A DNA stretch of 64,000 nucleotides from Chara braunii (lineage: Eukaryota > Streptophyta > Charophyceae > Charales > Characeae), in assembly GCA_003427395.1 (NCBI GenBank), contig BFEA01000010.1, positions 3,390,632 to 3,454,631 of the forward strand, read 5' to 3'. The stretch's first letter is position 1, and every line of letters starts with the position of its first letter. A model generated the notes under the pieces. The model had not been told where the DNA came from, did not search any database, and worked only from the letters and a program-made list of their open reading frames with translations. Below are positions 45,437 to 56,756 of this stretch, piece after piece. The position numbers and the translations under genes were made by a program.

Positions 45437-46188
45437 TGTCGGACCAAATACTCTTACAAGGGTATTTGGACGTGCTTTTTCATTTGACACAGTGACAGCG
45501 TCGGCTACCATGACGGGGCTGGTCTGGAATGGAAAGAGTGTGCGCGCTTTAGTGTGACACTTGAAACGATTTCCTCGGCCATTGAGGCTGGGCGAATCGG
45601 TGAGAAAATTTCGAGAATATGCGCGCACGTTATTATGACGCGCGTTGTGATGGTTAGGATTAGTAGTAATACCCTCTGACCGAAAAGGTCGAGGGGATGA
45701 TTGAGTTAATGCTGTGTCGGGTAGATCTACGACACACGTTGAAACTTGGTCTGGTACCTGTCTACCTACTGGTACTGGGCGTCTAAAAATACCAACGGTT
45801 GTCTTCCTCTACTCGGCCTCCTAATCGGGTATTTGGCACATTTACCTCAACTTAGTGAGGTACCGACTTACCTACCACTTGAGTGTTTCCCCCGCCACGA
45901 CCCTCAGATGTCGCGGCCATAGCTACGTACCGGCCTACCCCGCCACTTCAGTGTTTTCTCCGCCTCGACCCTCAATGTCACGGTCACGGCTAAGTACCGG
46001 CCCTTAGGGCCTTCCAATTAACCAAGTACCCTGACGGGTCGCACACACACTCAAGCCGAGAAGCACTCAGGCAGGCATGCCGGCCGACAAGCGTGCTCGC
46101 ACGCAGACTTAGAAACGGGCTCAGGCCNCTAGGNGGACTGAGCCCCACTTCAATATATATCTGAGCTGCTCCTCTTCTAATCGAAGTA

Positions 46189-46269
46189 GGAGCTAGCTCA
46201 NTGGGTTTCNGTGTGGGTTGAGGGNCAAATGACTTGGGGATCGAATCCATCCGACCCCAAGCTAGCTCC
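46189..46269 (+). pseudogene. tRNA-like segment in LTR head
   Basis: Outer 10-bp inverted repeat GGAGCTAGCT (46189-46198)/AGCTAGCTCC (46260-46269). TAGCTCANTGGG is box A. GGGATCGAATCC at 46237-46248 is close to box B. Three N bases fall inside. An equivalent copy is at 62927-63007. Confidence 0.6.
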
Positions 46270-46309
46270 TTTTGGCAAGGAGCTCATCTTTTGTTTCACC
46301 CGATTTCAA

Positions 46310-46395
46310 TAGGCCGGGACTTGAACCCGTGACCTCGAGATCGGAGTTAGTTAGAGTTCGTGGTTGCAGTTAGCCCCGTTTGAAAAACGGGNGCA
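46310..46395 (-). pseudogene. Second tRNA-like segment, minus strand
   Basis: Minus-strand GGGTTCAAGTCCC (46316-46328) is a typical T-arm/box B. The 5' half does not form a clear cloverleaf. Confidence 0.3.
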
Positions 46396-46539
46396 TGACA
46401 CTTGGCGGATCAGGAAAGTTAGATAGTTAGATTCTGTTTTTTTTTGTTTTTTTTCTGATTCAAGTTTATTTCTTATTTCTTATTTTTTTTATTTCTTACC
46501 TCTTATGTTTCGATTCTCATTGTTCCTCTCAAAATTCCC

Positions 46540-47270
46540 GTAACTATGACTGATGAATTTCCCACAAAATCCGGGCCGATTCATTCCAACGAAATTCAGT
46601 TCGCTCCGGATGCGGCACGAGTGATTCAGCCTGGCACTCTCGGGCATGGAAAGCCAAGGGGAGGCGCACGAGGAAACTGGGAGTGGGGAGCGCCCTCGTA
46701 CAGGGATCGGTATCGAACGGGAGTGGGAGATGGCTGCATGGCGGATGCTCGACCGATGGCAATGGAGATGGGGTAAAAGCGCGATCAAGCGGGGGTAGAG
46801 CGCGCAAAGGAAAGGAGGTGATCACACGAGAGGAAGGAGGTAAGTGAAGGAGAAGAAGAAGACGGAGAAGAAGAAACGGAGAAGGGGTGAGGGCAACGTA
46901 CCTGACTTTGGAATCGATGGCGGCAATGTCCCTCGAGAAACGACGAGCGGAGATAGTGCACGCGAGTAGAGGAGGTAGCGTGCGGAGAGCAGTCAAGGTG
47001 GTGCGCGGGGTTAGAAGAGGAGCGAGCGCGCAACTGATCGAAGAAAACTGACGTGCGATTAGAGGAGTAGAAGTAGTAGGAGGAGGAGGAGAAGGAGAAG
47101 GGAAAGGAGGAGAGGAGATAGTACTTACCTGACATGCAAAGATGACGACGACGATGGCGGAGACCACGATGACGATAACGAGGACTACTACGATGACGAC
47201 AACTACGAAGGCGGCAAAGGGAGAAAGATCCGGTAAGTCTTCTAATCCCTCGACTGGCTCCCTTGATCTT
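46540..47270. other. LTR section with weak open frames
   Basis: A 76-codon plus-strand frame starting MTDEF (46546) is also open at 63284. The two differ mainly at amino-acid-changing sites, which argues against selection. Overlapping minus-strand Ser/Pro/Leu frames are shadows of purine-rich DNA. CAGGTA donor-like motifs lie on the minus strand near 46905 and 47131. Confidence 0.35.
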
Positions 47271-47349
47271 CTACCGGTAGGATGATAAAGTCGAATGAAC
47301 CTACCGTTAGATCGTGGAAGTATATACTACTGCTTGTGTGCGAGTAAGT

Positions 47350-47388
<39 letters not shown>

Positions 47389-47420
47389 GTGTGTGTGTGT
47401 GTGTGTGTCTGTGTGTGTGA
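47350..47420. repeat. (GT)n microsatellite
   Basis: Nearly pure GT repeat with one interruption. Confidence 0.95.
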
Positions 47421-47703
47421 ATCGCGCGGTGGGCCGCCCACTACTTTCATCGATAACATGAGCAAAATTGAATGAATCTACCGCTAAACAAGGGTATGTG
47501 CATTGCTACATTCGTGAGTTTGTGTCTGTGTGTGCATGAGTATGTATGCATGTGGGTGTTGTGTGTAAGTGTGAGTGTGTGTGTGTGTGTGACCGATCGC
47601 GCAGCTAGCTTCAAGCTACTTCCTAGATAGGATGAGCAAAATCGAATGAATCGAGTACTAAAACATGGAAATGTGCATCGCCACTCATGCGCGTACGCGC
47701 GCG

Positions 47704-47706
<3 letters not shown>
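47421..47706. other. Diverged repeat units around GT tracts
   Basis: A phrase GATNAGCAAAAT(T/C)GAATGAATC occurs near 47457 and 47633 and, modified, near 48209, so the microsatellites sit in a tandem unit. Confidence 0.5.
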
Positions 47707-47779
<73 letters not shown>

Positions 47780-47932
47780 NNNNNNNNNNNNNNNNNNNNN
47801 NNNNNNNNNNNNNNNNNNNNNNNNNNNNNNNNNNNNNNNNNNNNNNNNNNNNNNNNNNNNNNNNNNNNNNNNNNNNNNNNNNNNNNNNNNNNNNNNNNNN
47901 NNNNNNNNNNNNNNNNNNNNNNNNNNNNNNNN

Positions 47933-47978
<46 letters not shown>
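47707..47978. repeat. (GT)n - 153-N gap - (AG)n
   Basis: GT repeat to 47779, N from 47780 to 47932, then AG repeat to about 47977. The gap lies within simple sequence. Frames crossing it are meaningless. Confidence 0.95.
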
Positions 47979-47983
<5 letters not shown>

Positions 47984-48268
47984 TATCGGGCGAACATACA
48001 CAGAGAAGTGAGAGAAAGAGAGAGGGGGGGGGGACTGTGCCAAGTTGTCCATTACGTGACTCTGACACGTGCTACTTCGTTTCTTCCGTACCTTTTGCCT
48101 TCCTGGAAATGTTCCAAGATGTACGTCCGACATTATGGTTTTCATGTCAATGCTACTCCCGACAAGTCCCCAAGCCGAAGAGCAACTACACTATGCTACT
48201 TCATCGATAAGATGAACACGAATCTAATGAATCTACCGCCAAAACAAAGAAATATGTACTATTACTAC

Positions 48269-48274
<6 letters not shown>

Positions 48275-48334
<60 letters not shown>
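48275..48334. repeat. (GT)n(GA)n microsatellite
   Basis: GT repeat running into GA repeat. Confidence 0.95.
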
Positions 48335-48501
48335 TGAAGAGCGCAAGGAAAAGCTTGACGGGAGAGATAGGCGCACGCAATAGTCGAAAGGGGATGCGCT
48401 TGAGTGATGGGATGAGCGGTATAGCTGGAGAGGAGGTTAGCGCACGGCATATCGAGAGAGAAGAAGGAGGCACGTGTAAAACCAGGCGCAAGAAGAAGAA
48501 A

Positions 48502-48690
48502 ACGATGGTGATGATGATGATGATGATGATGAGGGAAGAAGAAGAAGAAGAGGAGGAAGAGGAAGAAGAAGAGTGAAGAAAAAGAGGAAGAAGAAGAGGA
48601 GAAAGAAGAAGAAGAAAGAAGAAAAAGAAGAAGAAGAAGAAGAAAGAAGAAGAAGAAGAAGAAGAAGAAGAAGGAGAAGGAGAGAGACGG
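48502..48690. repeat. (GAT)n then (GAA/GGA)n purine tract
   Basis: GATGATGAT followed by GAAGAAGAGG repeats. Encoded Glu/Lys strings are artefacts. Confidence 0.95.
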
Positions 48691-48964
48691 GGGGAAAATT
48701 CACTTACCTGCCATCCGCACGATCGTTGAGTGTGTGCATGTGCCTGTTGAGCTCCCCACACTATGATCGGTATGCTGCGAGTTTAGACGGGTCACGCTAT
48801 GTTGCAGAGAGAGGGAGAGAAAGAGGGAGAGACTGTGGCGATTCACTGGGTGCAGAGTGACAATTGCGAGACAGGGGCCGCATTGATGTGCATGGGTGTA
48901 GCGCAGTCTGTGACGGCTCCCTATCGTAAGTGCGTTCTTTTGACAGAGACAGGTGTAGAGTTGT

Positions 48965-49182
48965 CTCCTCGACTTTCATTACTGTTGTATGTGTGTGTGT
49001 GTGTGTTGTAATGGTCACTGTACACAGCCCGTGAGTGTGTGTTGTAGTGTTCACTGTACATGGCTGTGTTGTTCTCCTCGACTTTCGTTACTGTTGTATG
49101 TGCGTATGTGTGTGTGTTGTAATGTTTACTATACACAATCCGTGTGTGTGTGTTGTAGTATTCGTTGTACACGACTGTGCTA
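48965..49182. repeat. 109-bp tandem repeat, two copies
   Basis: CTCCTCGACTTTC starts copies at 48965 and 49074, each with TGTTGTATGTG, a GT tract and CACTGTACA phrases. Confidence 0.8.
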
Positions 49183-49365
49183 TAATGTTCATTGTGCATA
49201 GCTCGTGTGCATGTACGAGTGCGTGTGTACAAGTATGAAAGGAGGAGAGAAAAATGGGAAGAGAGTGAGAGAAAAGCTTACCTGGTCGCAACTGACCACC
49301 GCCCCGAATAGAACCCCGACATTAAGCTAACTAGCATACATTCATTACTATTTTACTATAATAAA

Positions 49366-49458
49366 GTTATCTTATTATTTATTATTATTACAGATATATT
49401 ATCTTATTAGTAATTATTATTATGATTATTATTATTATGATTATTATTATTATTATTA

Positions 49459-49514
<56 letters not shown>
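49366..49514. repeat. (ATT)n microsatellite
   Basis: ATT trinucleotide array with a few GATT interruptions. Confidence 0.95.
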
Positions 49515-50163
49515 GTGAGGGACAAACCCACAAGGGGGCCCTATCAGACGTTACATGATCAGGGTGCCTAGGGTAAACGGGCCATTGATGGTCTTCAGGC
49601 AGGAGATGAGTGTGTGGGTGATCAAGGTCTGAGTGAGAGTAACTAGATACGTACCCGGTACATGAAAAGAGGTCGGTTATGGTTTTGACGGTCATGTACG
49701 TTGGTCTTCGAGAGTTGAAGTGAGCCTGCTGTGTGAACACAGGTGTAGGAAGGATAGTAGGATAGAGTAGACTAGATGGGGTGGTTCTTGGGTGCATGTG
49801 GCATCTGTGAGTTGGGGAACGAGGTTGTGAGTGGTATGAGAGACATACCTGGTGCTTGAGGCGAACGACATTTGGTCGGGATGTGCTCGTACTTCGAGGA
49901 GCTGTTGACGTGATCAGCGACATTGTAGACAGTCTAGATAGGATCTGCCATCTGTAGTTTGGGCACCAAGCGCTAGATAGGATATCAACATTAGTTCTTC
50001 GTTGATGATGATGATGAGACTATTCCAGCACTGACAAATATGAGCGTTTGGTGGGCTCTTATTTGGTGAAACACGTGATGCAATTCTGCTTTTGGTTCGA
50101 GGTCACGATCGTCTGGTCTAATGTGTATGACGCTGCTTGGTTTCAGAAAGTTTGCCATCGTTC

Positions 50164-50167
<4 letters not shown>
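49515..50167. other. Diverged copy of the 50.3-kb repeat block
   Basis: Shares with 50.3-50.5, 39.7-39.9 and 53.9-54.1 kb the order ACCTGGT(A)CATGAA, GGTCTTC, GTAGGATAG and GGGCACCAG-like phrases. On the minus strand, CAGGTATGT follows a short open stretch ending LKHQ (near 49853). Confidence 0.45.
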
Positions 50168-50208
<41 letters not shown>

Positions 50209-50280
50209 TATGATATTTTTAATCTAGTTATAATATATATATATACATATATATATATATAAATATATATATATATACAT
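50168..50280. repeat. (ATT)n and (AT)n tracts
   Basis: ATT array at 50168-50210 and AT-rich tract at 50231-50280. Confidence 0.95.
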
Positions 50281-50695
50281 ATGGGAGAAGACGGGCGGTC
50301 TGGTGGTTTCAAGGAAGGAGGCGAGAATGGGGTCATCAAAGGTCTGATTGAGGGTGACGAGATACATACCTGGTACATGAAGAGGTGTCGGCTGATGGTG
50401 TTGACAGTCGTGTATATTGGTCTTCAGGTGTCGAAGTTAGCCTGTTGCGTGAACCGACTGTAGGTAGGATAGGCGTGTATTGCAGGCTGGGCACTGGGCA
50501 CCAGACAGAGAGGAGCAACTTTGGATACTGTGTTGGTGTGGCCTACGGGCTTGAGCATTGGCTCATTACTTCATTGTATTGCTCTATTTGGATGGGTTCT
50601 CAGTGCTTTTGTAATCTTTGCTTGCACACGACCTTGTGGACATCTGTGTGATTTTGCAACTTTGGCTTTCTGTATAATGATCACGCTCGTATTCC

Positions 50696-50741
<46 letters not shown>

Positions 50742-51905
50742 CATTATTATTATCATTATTATTATTATTATTATATTCAGGCTTGTGTTTTTCGATACTC
50801 AGCATGCATGCGAACAGATAGCAGTCACACTGGCAGTATCCCCACGCAAAGCTNAGAAATAACATAACCAAACATATAGGTTAGATCCAAGCTTGTCTTC
50901 AACAGCTATGGTACCCATGCAACCAACCAAGATTCCCCTTTAGTTACTGTATCCCCAACAACCACACACACATAGGGGAAGAAAGGGATGACATATGAGA
51001 CATACAATCATACATACAGACAGACAGACACAAGCAAACAGACAGACAGATAGATACAGACATACGCAGATAGACAAGACTGACATATAGACAGAAAATC
51101 GGACAGACAACCGGACAGAAAACCGGACAGAAAACCGGACAGAAAACCGAACAGACAGATTGACAAACACAGACAACATACAAACAACATGGCCTGCGCC
51201 ACATCAGCACTGTCGACAGGTGGCCGGCGCCACATCAGTAATGTCGACAGGTGGTTGGCGCCACATCAGTAGTGTCGACAGGTGGCCTGTGCCACAGTAA
51301 CAGTGTAGCCGGGTGGCATGCGCCACATCAGCTCTGGAGACAGTATGGCTGCGCCACAGCAGCAATGTAGACTAGTTGCAGGGCGACATCAGCAATGTAG
51401 GCTGATGGTCTGCACTACAGCGGCGGTATGCACAAGTGGCATCAACCACAACAGCAATGCTGACAGACAGGTGGCAGTGCCACAGCANATATGGGAGAAG
51501 ACGGGCGGTCTGGTGGTTTCAAGGAAGGAGGCGAGAATGGGGTCATCAAAGGTCTGATTGAGGGTGACGAGATACATACCTGGTACATGAAGAGGTGTCG
51601 GCTGATGGTGTTGGCAGTCGTGTATATTGGTCTTCAGGTGTCGAAGTAAGCCTGTTGCGTGAACCGACTGTAGGTAGGATAGGCGTGTATTGCACGCTGG
51701 GCACTGGGCACCAGACAGAGAGGAGCAACTTTGAATACTGTGTTGGTGTGGCCTACGGGCTTGAGCATTGGCTCATTACTTCATTGTATTGCTCTATATG
51801 GATGGGTTCTCAGTGCTTTTGTAATCTTTGCTTGCACACGACCTTGTGGACATCTGTGTGATTTTGCAACTTTGGCTTTCTGTATAATGATCACGCTCGT
51901 ATTCC

Positions 51906-51954
<49 letters not shown>

Positions 51955-52700
51955 CATTATTATTATCATTATTATTATTATTATTATATTCAGGCTTGTG
52001 TTTTTCGATACTCAGCATGCATGCGAACAGATAGCAGTCACACTGGCAGTATCCCCACGCAAAGCTNAGAAATAACATAACCAAACATATAGGTTAGATC
52101 CAAGCTTGTCTTCAACAGCTATGGTACCCATGCAACCAACCAAGATTCCCCTTTAGTTACTGTATCCCCAACAACCACACACACATAGGGGAAGAAAGGG
52201 ATGACATATGAGACATACAATCATACATACAGACAGACAGACACAAGCAAACAGACAGACAGATAGATACAGACATACGCAGATAGACAAGACTGACATA
52301 TAGACAGAAAATCGGACAGACAACCGGACAGAAAACCGGACAGAAAACCGGACAGAAAACCGAACAGACAGATTGACAAACACAGACAACATACAAACAA
52401 CATGGCCTGCGCCACATCAGCACTGTCGACAGGTGGCCGGCGCCACATCAGTAATGTCGACAGGTGGTTGGCGCCACATCAGTAGTGTCGACAGGTGGCC
52501 TGTGCCACAGTAACAGTGTAGCCGGGTGGCATGCGCCACATCAGCTCTGGAGACAGTATGGCTGCGCCACAGCAGCAATGTAGACTAGTTGCAGGGCGAC
52601 ATCAGCAATGTAGGCTGATGGTCTGCACTACAGCGGCGGTATGCACAAGTGGCATCAACCACAACAGCAATGCTGACAGACAGGTGGCAGTGCCACAGCA
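50281..52700 (+). repeat. 1.21-kb tandem duplication with an N at the seam
   Basis: 50281-51490 and 51491-52700 are near-identical (offset 1210). Differences are a handful of single bases and one ATT unit. A single N at 51488 sits at the junction, and an N in GCTNAG falls at the same place in both copies (50854 and about 52066). Each copy contains an ATT array, CAGACAGA/CCGGACAGAAAA short repeats and the GGTGGC hairpin minisatellite. It may be a true tandem duplication or two alleles placed end to end. Confidence 0.9.
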
Positions 52701-52760
52701 GCAGAGACAGGTGGCCTGCACCACGTCTACAATGAGTATAGGTGGCACGTGCCACGTCAG
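51184..52760 (+). repeat. GGTGGC...GCCACA hairpin minisatellite, two arrays
   Basis: Arrays at 51184-51480 and 52394-52760, same unit as 40255-40600: GTGGC/GCCAC arms with variable loops (CTGC, CGGC, TTGGC variants). Confidence 0.8.
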
Positions 52761-53194
52761 CGGAGGCNGTCGCTCAGCAGCGCCGGGCCAGCATACTGCC
52801 ACTGTCCTGCGTCGTCGTCCGCGGTACCAGCACACAACCAGCGTCAAGCCGACATCAAAGCAACACAGCAGGACTGAATGTTCACCTCCTCGCGACCAAG
52901 CTTTATGTAGAGTTAGACGAGGCAATCTGGCCTCGGGTCTCCTACCCGCAGGCATACAAATTGACTCAGAACTAACGATCTGCACTGTGTACAGTTGCAG
53001 ACTTTCGTTTGGTCCTGATGATGTCTGAGAACCTGCATACGCATAGACAAACACAAACAGCAACAGACAAACAAATCGACAGACAGACAATCACAGAGAA
53101 AGGGACGAAAGAGAAGGAGGGGGAGAGACGGAGAGAAAGGGAAGAAAGAAACTTACCTCGTCTCCGCCGGTTGTCAACCCTGAGTGCAACAAAC

Positions 53195-53262
<68 letters not shown>
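53195..53262. repeat. (ATT)n microsatellite
   Basis: Pure ATT array. Confidence 0.95.
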
Positions 53263-53263
<1 letters not shown>

Positions 53264-54179
53264 TGTAGGGAATGTGCCCTCGCGGGGCCCTTATCAGACA
53301 TGCAGATGTTCTGAGCAGGGACCCTCATCAAGCCTCGTGCCCGCCCTAAGTGAAGGCGGACTTGAGTATCCACGAGACAGTTGTTGCACGCCTGTTGGTT
53401 ACAAGGCAGCGTGAGCCTTTGCTGGCTCTCCTCTGAAGCAACAGCTACGCTGCACAAGTAAGCTCAGAGCCCCGGTTGGTTGCGCCCTGGGCACCCACAC
53501 ATTCATTGTGAGCCGGACACATCACTAAGTAACCGAGAGCGACTGAGAATGCGGCATTGTCGACACAGCTGCCCCGCGGGCCGATGCAGACGCAGCGAAC
53601 ATTCAGAGCCTGGGTAATCCTGGGTGTGCCCAAATGTAAAGGGCCCAGGCCCTCGACTGTTGAAACGAGCCTGGGCGCAGACACTGGGGCCCAACCAGAA
53701 GTTACTGATAATTTCAATGGCCAGGCCCAAACAGTCCAGGGCACTCTAGCCTAGACAAGCAAATGTGGACACGCTGCTGCAAGACATCGCAAGTGTCAGC
53801 CTGTGTCAGCGCTAGCTGGGGCGCGCTCGTAGGCATTGAGTGGTGTAAGGTACAACAGCACAGCAGGGCGTTAGGAGCCATAGGCGGATTGCAACGTGCT
53901 AAGACATAAAATGTCGGCGTAAGTGTTGGAGTTATGAACATTAGTCTACAAGGGCAAGTCGGTCTATTGCAAGAGGATAAGTAGGACACGTTGGATGAGT
54001 ACAGTAGACTGGACGCCAGATAGTAGGAGCGACGTTGAACACTGCCGGTTTGAAGGTTGGCTCAGGAGGTCATTATATCGTTCTCATTTGGATGAAATCT
54101 TGGTGCATTTCGGCTGTCTAATTGTTACATGACTAACAAAACTTCCGAATGATTATTGTAACTTAGTTTTCTATGTATA
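53263..54179. other. No gene recognised; LTR interior
   Basis: A diverged copy of the repeat block (GGACGCCAGATAGTAGGAGC, GGTTGGCTCA near 54011-54065) precedes another ATT array. Confidence 0.45.
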
Positions 54180-54188
54180 GCATTATTA

Positions 54189-54237
<49 letters not shown>

Positions 54238-54286
54238 TTTTATTATTATTAGTAATATTAGTATTGTTGTTGTTATTATTATTATT

Positions 54287-54352
<66 letters not shown>
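54180..54352. repeat. (ATT)n microsatellite
   Basis: Long interrupted ATT array. Poly-Ile/Asn frames are artefacts. Confidence 0.95.
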
Positions 54353-54353
<1 letters not shown>

Positions 54354-54599
54354 GTTGTTGTTTCATGACCTATACGTTTGTTCTGGTCTGATTGCTGACA
54401 CAATCAGACATGTGCATGTGAACCCCATGCCTGACTAAGAGCCACTGCCTAGGTTCGCGCAAGCTGGCCTAGAGCAAGTGTGAGTGCAGATTGATTGATA
54501 AATAGATGTAGAACGGGTGACAGGATAAGGTTCCAGGGTGAGGAATATCCTATTACTCGTCTCTACGTGTGTATATATCTTAGATAGTTAGGTTGGCAG

Positions 54600-54830
54600 A
54601 CTGAAGATGGGGTACTCTTGTGCGGGTCATCCCATGTTCTGTCTAGGTCTGAATCAGTTAGACTAAAACAAGTGGTAGGATACTCATGTGTGAGTTATCC
54701 TACTGCTTGAGTAAGTATGAGGTGAAGGCTTCTGTCGGAATCTTCTTACTTCATACTTACACTTGATCGGACTATATTAAAGTCCACTAATAGAACTGAA
54801 GTTCACGTCGCTGAACTTCGTGTGGGGCGA
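54600..54830 (+). ncRNA. Stem-loops in LTR interior
   Basis: GTAGGATA-ACTCA-TGTG-TGAGT-TATCCTAC at about 54675-54703 (one bulged base), and GAAGTTCA-CGTCGC-TGAACTTC near 54796-54817. The first resembles the class-3 stems at 56.7-57.6 kb (GGATA...TATCC flanking ACTC/GAGT). Confidence 0.55.
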
Positions 54831-55789
54831 TAGTGAGGGAGGTGTTGAGATCTTGTGACCTGTGTGTATTTGCAGGTCATTTTAATCAAGGAGACTCTTC
54901 ATGAGTCTATACAAGTCTACATGTTGTTGCCATATGGTAACAGGTTGGTTTACCAACTCAACCCTCACTCACCCTTNACACCCACACTTTGNATNTACCC
55001 TTGCACTAAATGGCATTTCTGATTTTCGGGTCAGTGTCTGAAGGGNCTAAGTTTGATTCAAAGAGGTACTTGAATAACTGAGTCGAAATGAAAATGTNTT
55101 GTTAAGGGGTTTCAAAAACATCAGTGTAGTGTATGTGAGAGTGAATGAATGGTTTACTTTGTAAGGACTGTGGAATGATTGACTATTGTTTGCAGGTCAG
55201 TAAGAAGACCAACCACGTGCTATTCACTCTACTCGCATTGCTGAACTTATGTTGAGCCTCGACTCCGACATTTCGTCGACTCGTACCCTTTGTACATTTC
55301 GTTTGGATGTTTCGACTTTACTCCTTGATGTTGAATAGATTAGGAAAATTGGCAAGACCATGAGCGTATTATTTTATTATGATGCATATTTGACAGGCCA
55401 AGAGCCTACCTTTGGTCATGATGTTTGCTTGAAAGGCCAAGAACCTATTGATTGTTTTCTGTTTCGAAAGTTAAACTCTGTTCATTCTGATGTTTGCCTC
55501 TGTTTGTGTAAAAATGTAAAAGACATCTCCTTGCCTCCAGAGTCTCAACTTTTGAAATGTATTCATTATGTTTGTATCACTCTAACATAATTTTATAACA
55601 TACATAAGTTATGGGTTATGTGCAGATAGATTAGAAAATTAGTTTGCGCGATAGATCGTCAATTAGGTCGACCTGAACAGTAAGTCGGTTCGGGAGATCA
55701 ACAACCTGATGCCCGACACGTAAATGGGTCAGTCTTAGGCGTTCAACCGCGCGTATACCTATGCTACGATGATCGAGAAAACGCTCTCG

Positions 55790-55895
55790 GCCAACCTACC
55801 TCTACAAAGGCATGTAAAAGCCTTCGCATGTGGGCCGGTAGCTCAGCAGGGATACGCCTACCAGAGGGTGGTGACAGCCCCTCGGGTAGAGCTGA
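55790..55895 (+). ncRNA. Structured LTR RNA block with box-A-like motif
   Basis: TAGCTCAGCAGG at 55839-55850 matches box A. CTACC (55858-55862) pairs with GGTAG (55885-55889), and GAGGG (55864-55868) with CCCTC (55879-55883), around GTGACA. Compared with CCACC/GGTGG and GGGAG/CTCCC in the other LTRs, both stems changed on both sides. This is compensatory evidence for the fold. Confidence 0.7.
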
Positions 55896-56061
55896 GTAGT
55901 ACCTCGCAACGTCCCGACCTGTCGTGGGGCGTCGTGAGAGGTATAGCCCGCGCGCACGGCCGGAGTAGTGACTTGTTGTTTTTCAAGGAATAAATCCTGC
56001 GTGACACGACCGTGAGGTTCAGCGCTCCCCATTAGGGCCCGGGACCGCCGCGCGCGACAGG

Positions 56062-56079
56062 TGGCGCCGTTGCCGGGGA
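56062..56079 (+). promoter_or_regulatory. Primer-binding site, tRNA-Asp type
   Basis: TGGCGCCGTTGCCGGGGA, identical to the site at 32485 and separated by GG from the LTR terminus CGACA. Confidence 0.88.
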
Positions 56080-56756
56080 CCTTCGGTTGCCTGCCGGGGT
56101 CCTATGCGAACTGACTTGGGTTTGGTAAATTGAAGTCCTCGCTAGACGACAACCTTCAGATAAGCTAATAAAGTTTGTTACACGTGAGTTGAATTACCAT
56201 TGGACTAAGCACTAAGAATGTTATATGCAGAAGTGTGAAGTCACACCAACAATGGGAACAACTCGCATTATTCGGGGCTTCATTTGCTTACGCACGTTCT
56301 TAATGAACGGACTAGGGTATATGATAGTTAGGAGTCTATGTCAAAGATAGAACTACTGAATGTAATGCTCTCATATAGTAGGTAGAAGTTAGGTTAACGA
56401 TTTGGGGGAGGTGTCTGCATATGCTGGATCTATCCTTCTGTTTACGTACTCGTGTCATTTGGCTGTGTAGGCGAGTCTCTCAACTTAAGTTGTTAAGAGG
56501 TTAATGACCCTAATTGACTCTCATAAATTCTCAAAGAGTCGAGGAATAATAGACGCGTGACTGACTGTTCCGTTTATTTTTAGCTAAAGTATACTAACTT
56601 AAGTAAACTTTGCTTTCATATTACTTTCCTTACCTGTGTCTCCTTAGCCAGGTATAAGTTATAGGGTTATAACAGACTTTTGTTCCTTGTGTGATGAAGG
56701 CTCCCGTGAAGTCGTCACGTTTGCTTGCATGAACTGACGGAGGTAAATGATGGGAT
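56080..56756 (+). other. Internal leader, no gene recognised
   Basis: Begins with CGGTTGCCTGCC, similar to the other leader. Non-coding. Confidence 0.4.

Larger units (their letters stand above)
45437..56059 (+). mobile_element. 5' LTR, about 10.6 kb, swollen by simple repeats
   Basis: It starts TGTCGGACCAAATACTCTTA and ends CGCGCGACA at 56059, followed by GG and a tRNA-Asp PBS. The first 1.8 kb matches 62192-64000 with scattered substitutions, including N bases at matching positions, as expected of the left and right LTRs of one element. Inside: terminal palindrome, GCGCGC stem, tRNA-like segment (46189), long microsatellites (47.3-49.5 kb), a 1.21-kb tandem duplication (50.28-52.70 kb) and the structured block. 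Without the duplication and microsatellites it would be several kilobases shorter. Confidence 0.65.

Noticed and set aside
46546-46776. Conserved 76-codon protein starting MTDEF
   Set aside because: It is open in both LTR copies, but the differences are mostly amino-acid-changing, so conservation reflects recent LTR identity.
46544-47167. Minus-strand 207-codon Ser/Pro/Leu-rich frame
   Set aside because: It lies in purine-rich LTR sequence, and the paralogous LTR at 63.3-63.9 kb does not keep it intact.
47447-48337. Frames spanning the 153-N gap
   Set aside because: They consist of GT/AG microsatellite translation and unknown bases.
54125-54403. Poly-Ile and poly-Asn frames
   Set aside because: Translation of an ATT microsatellite.
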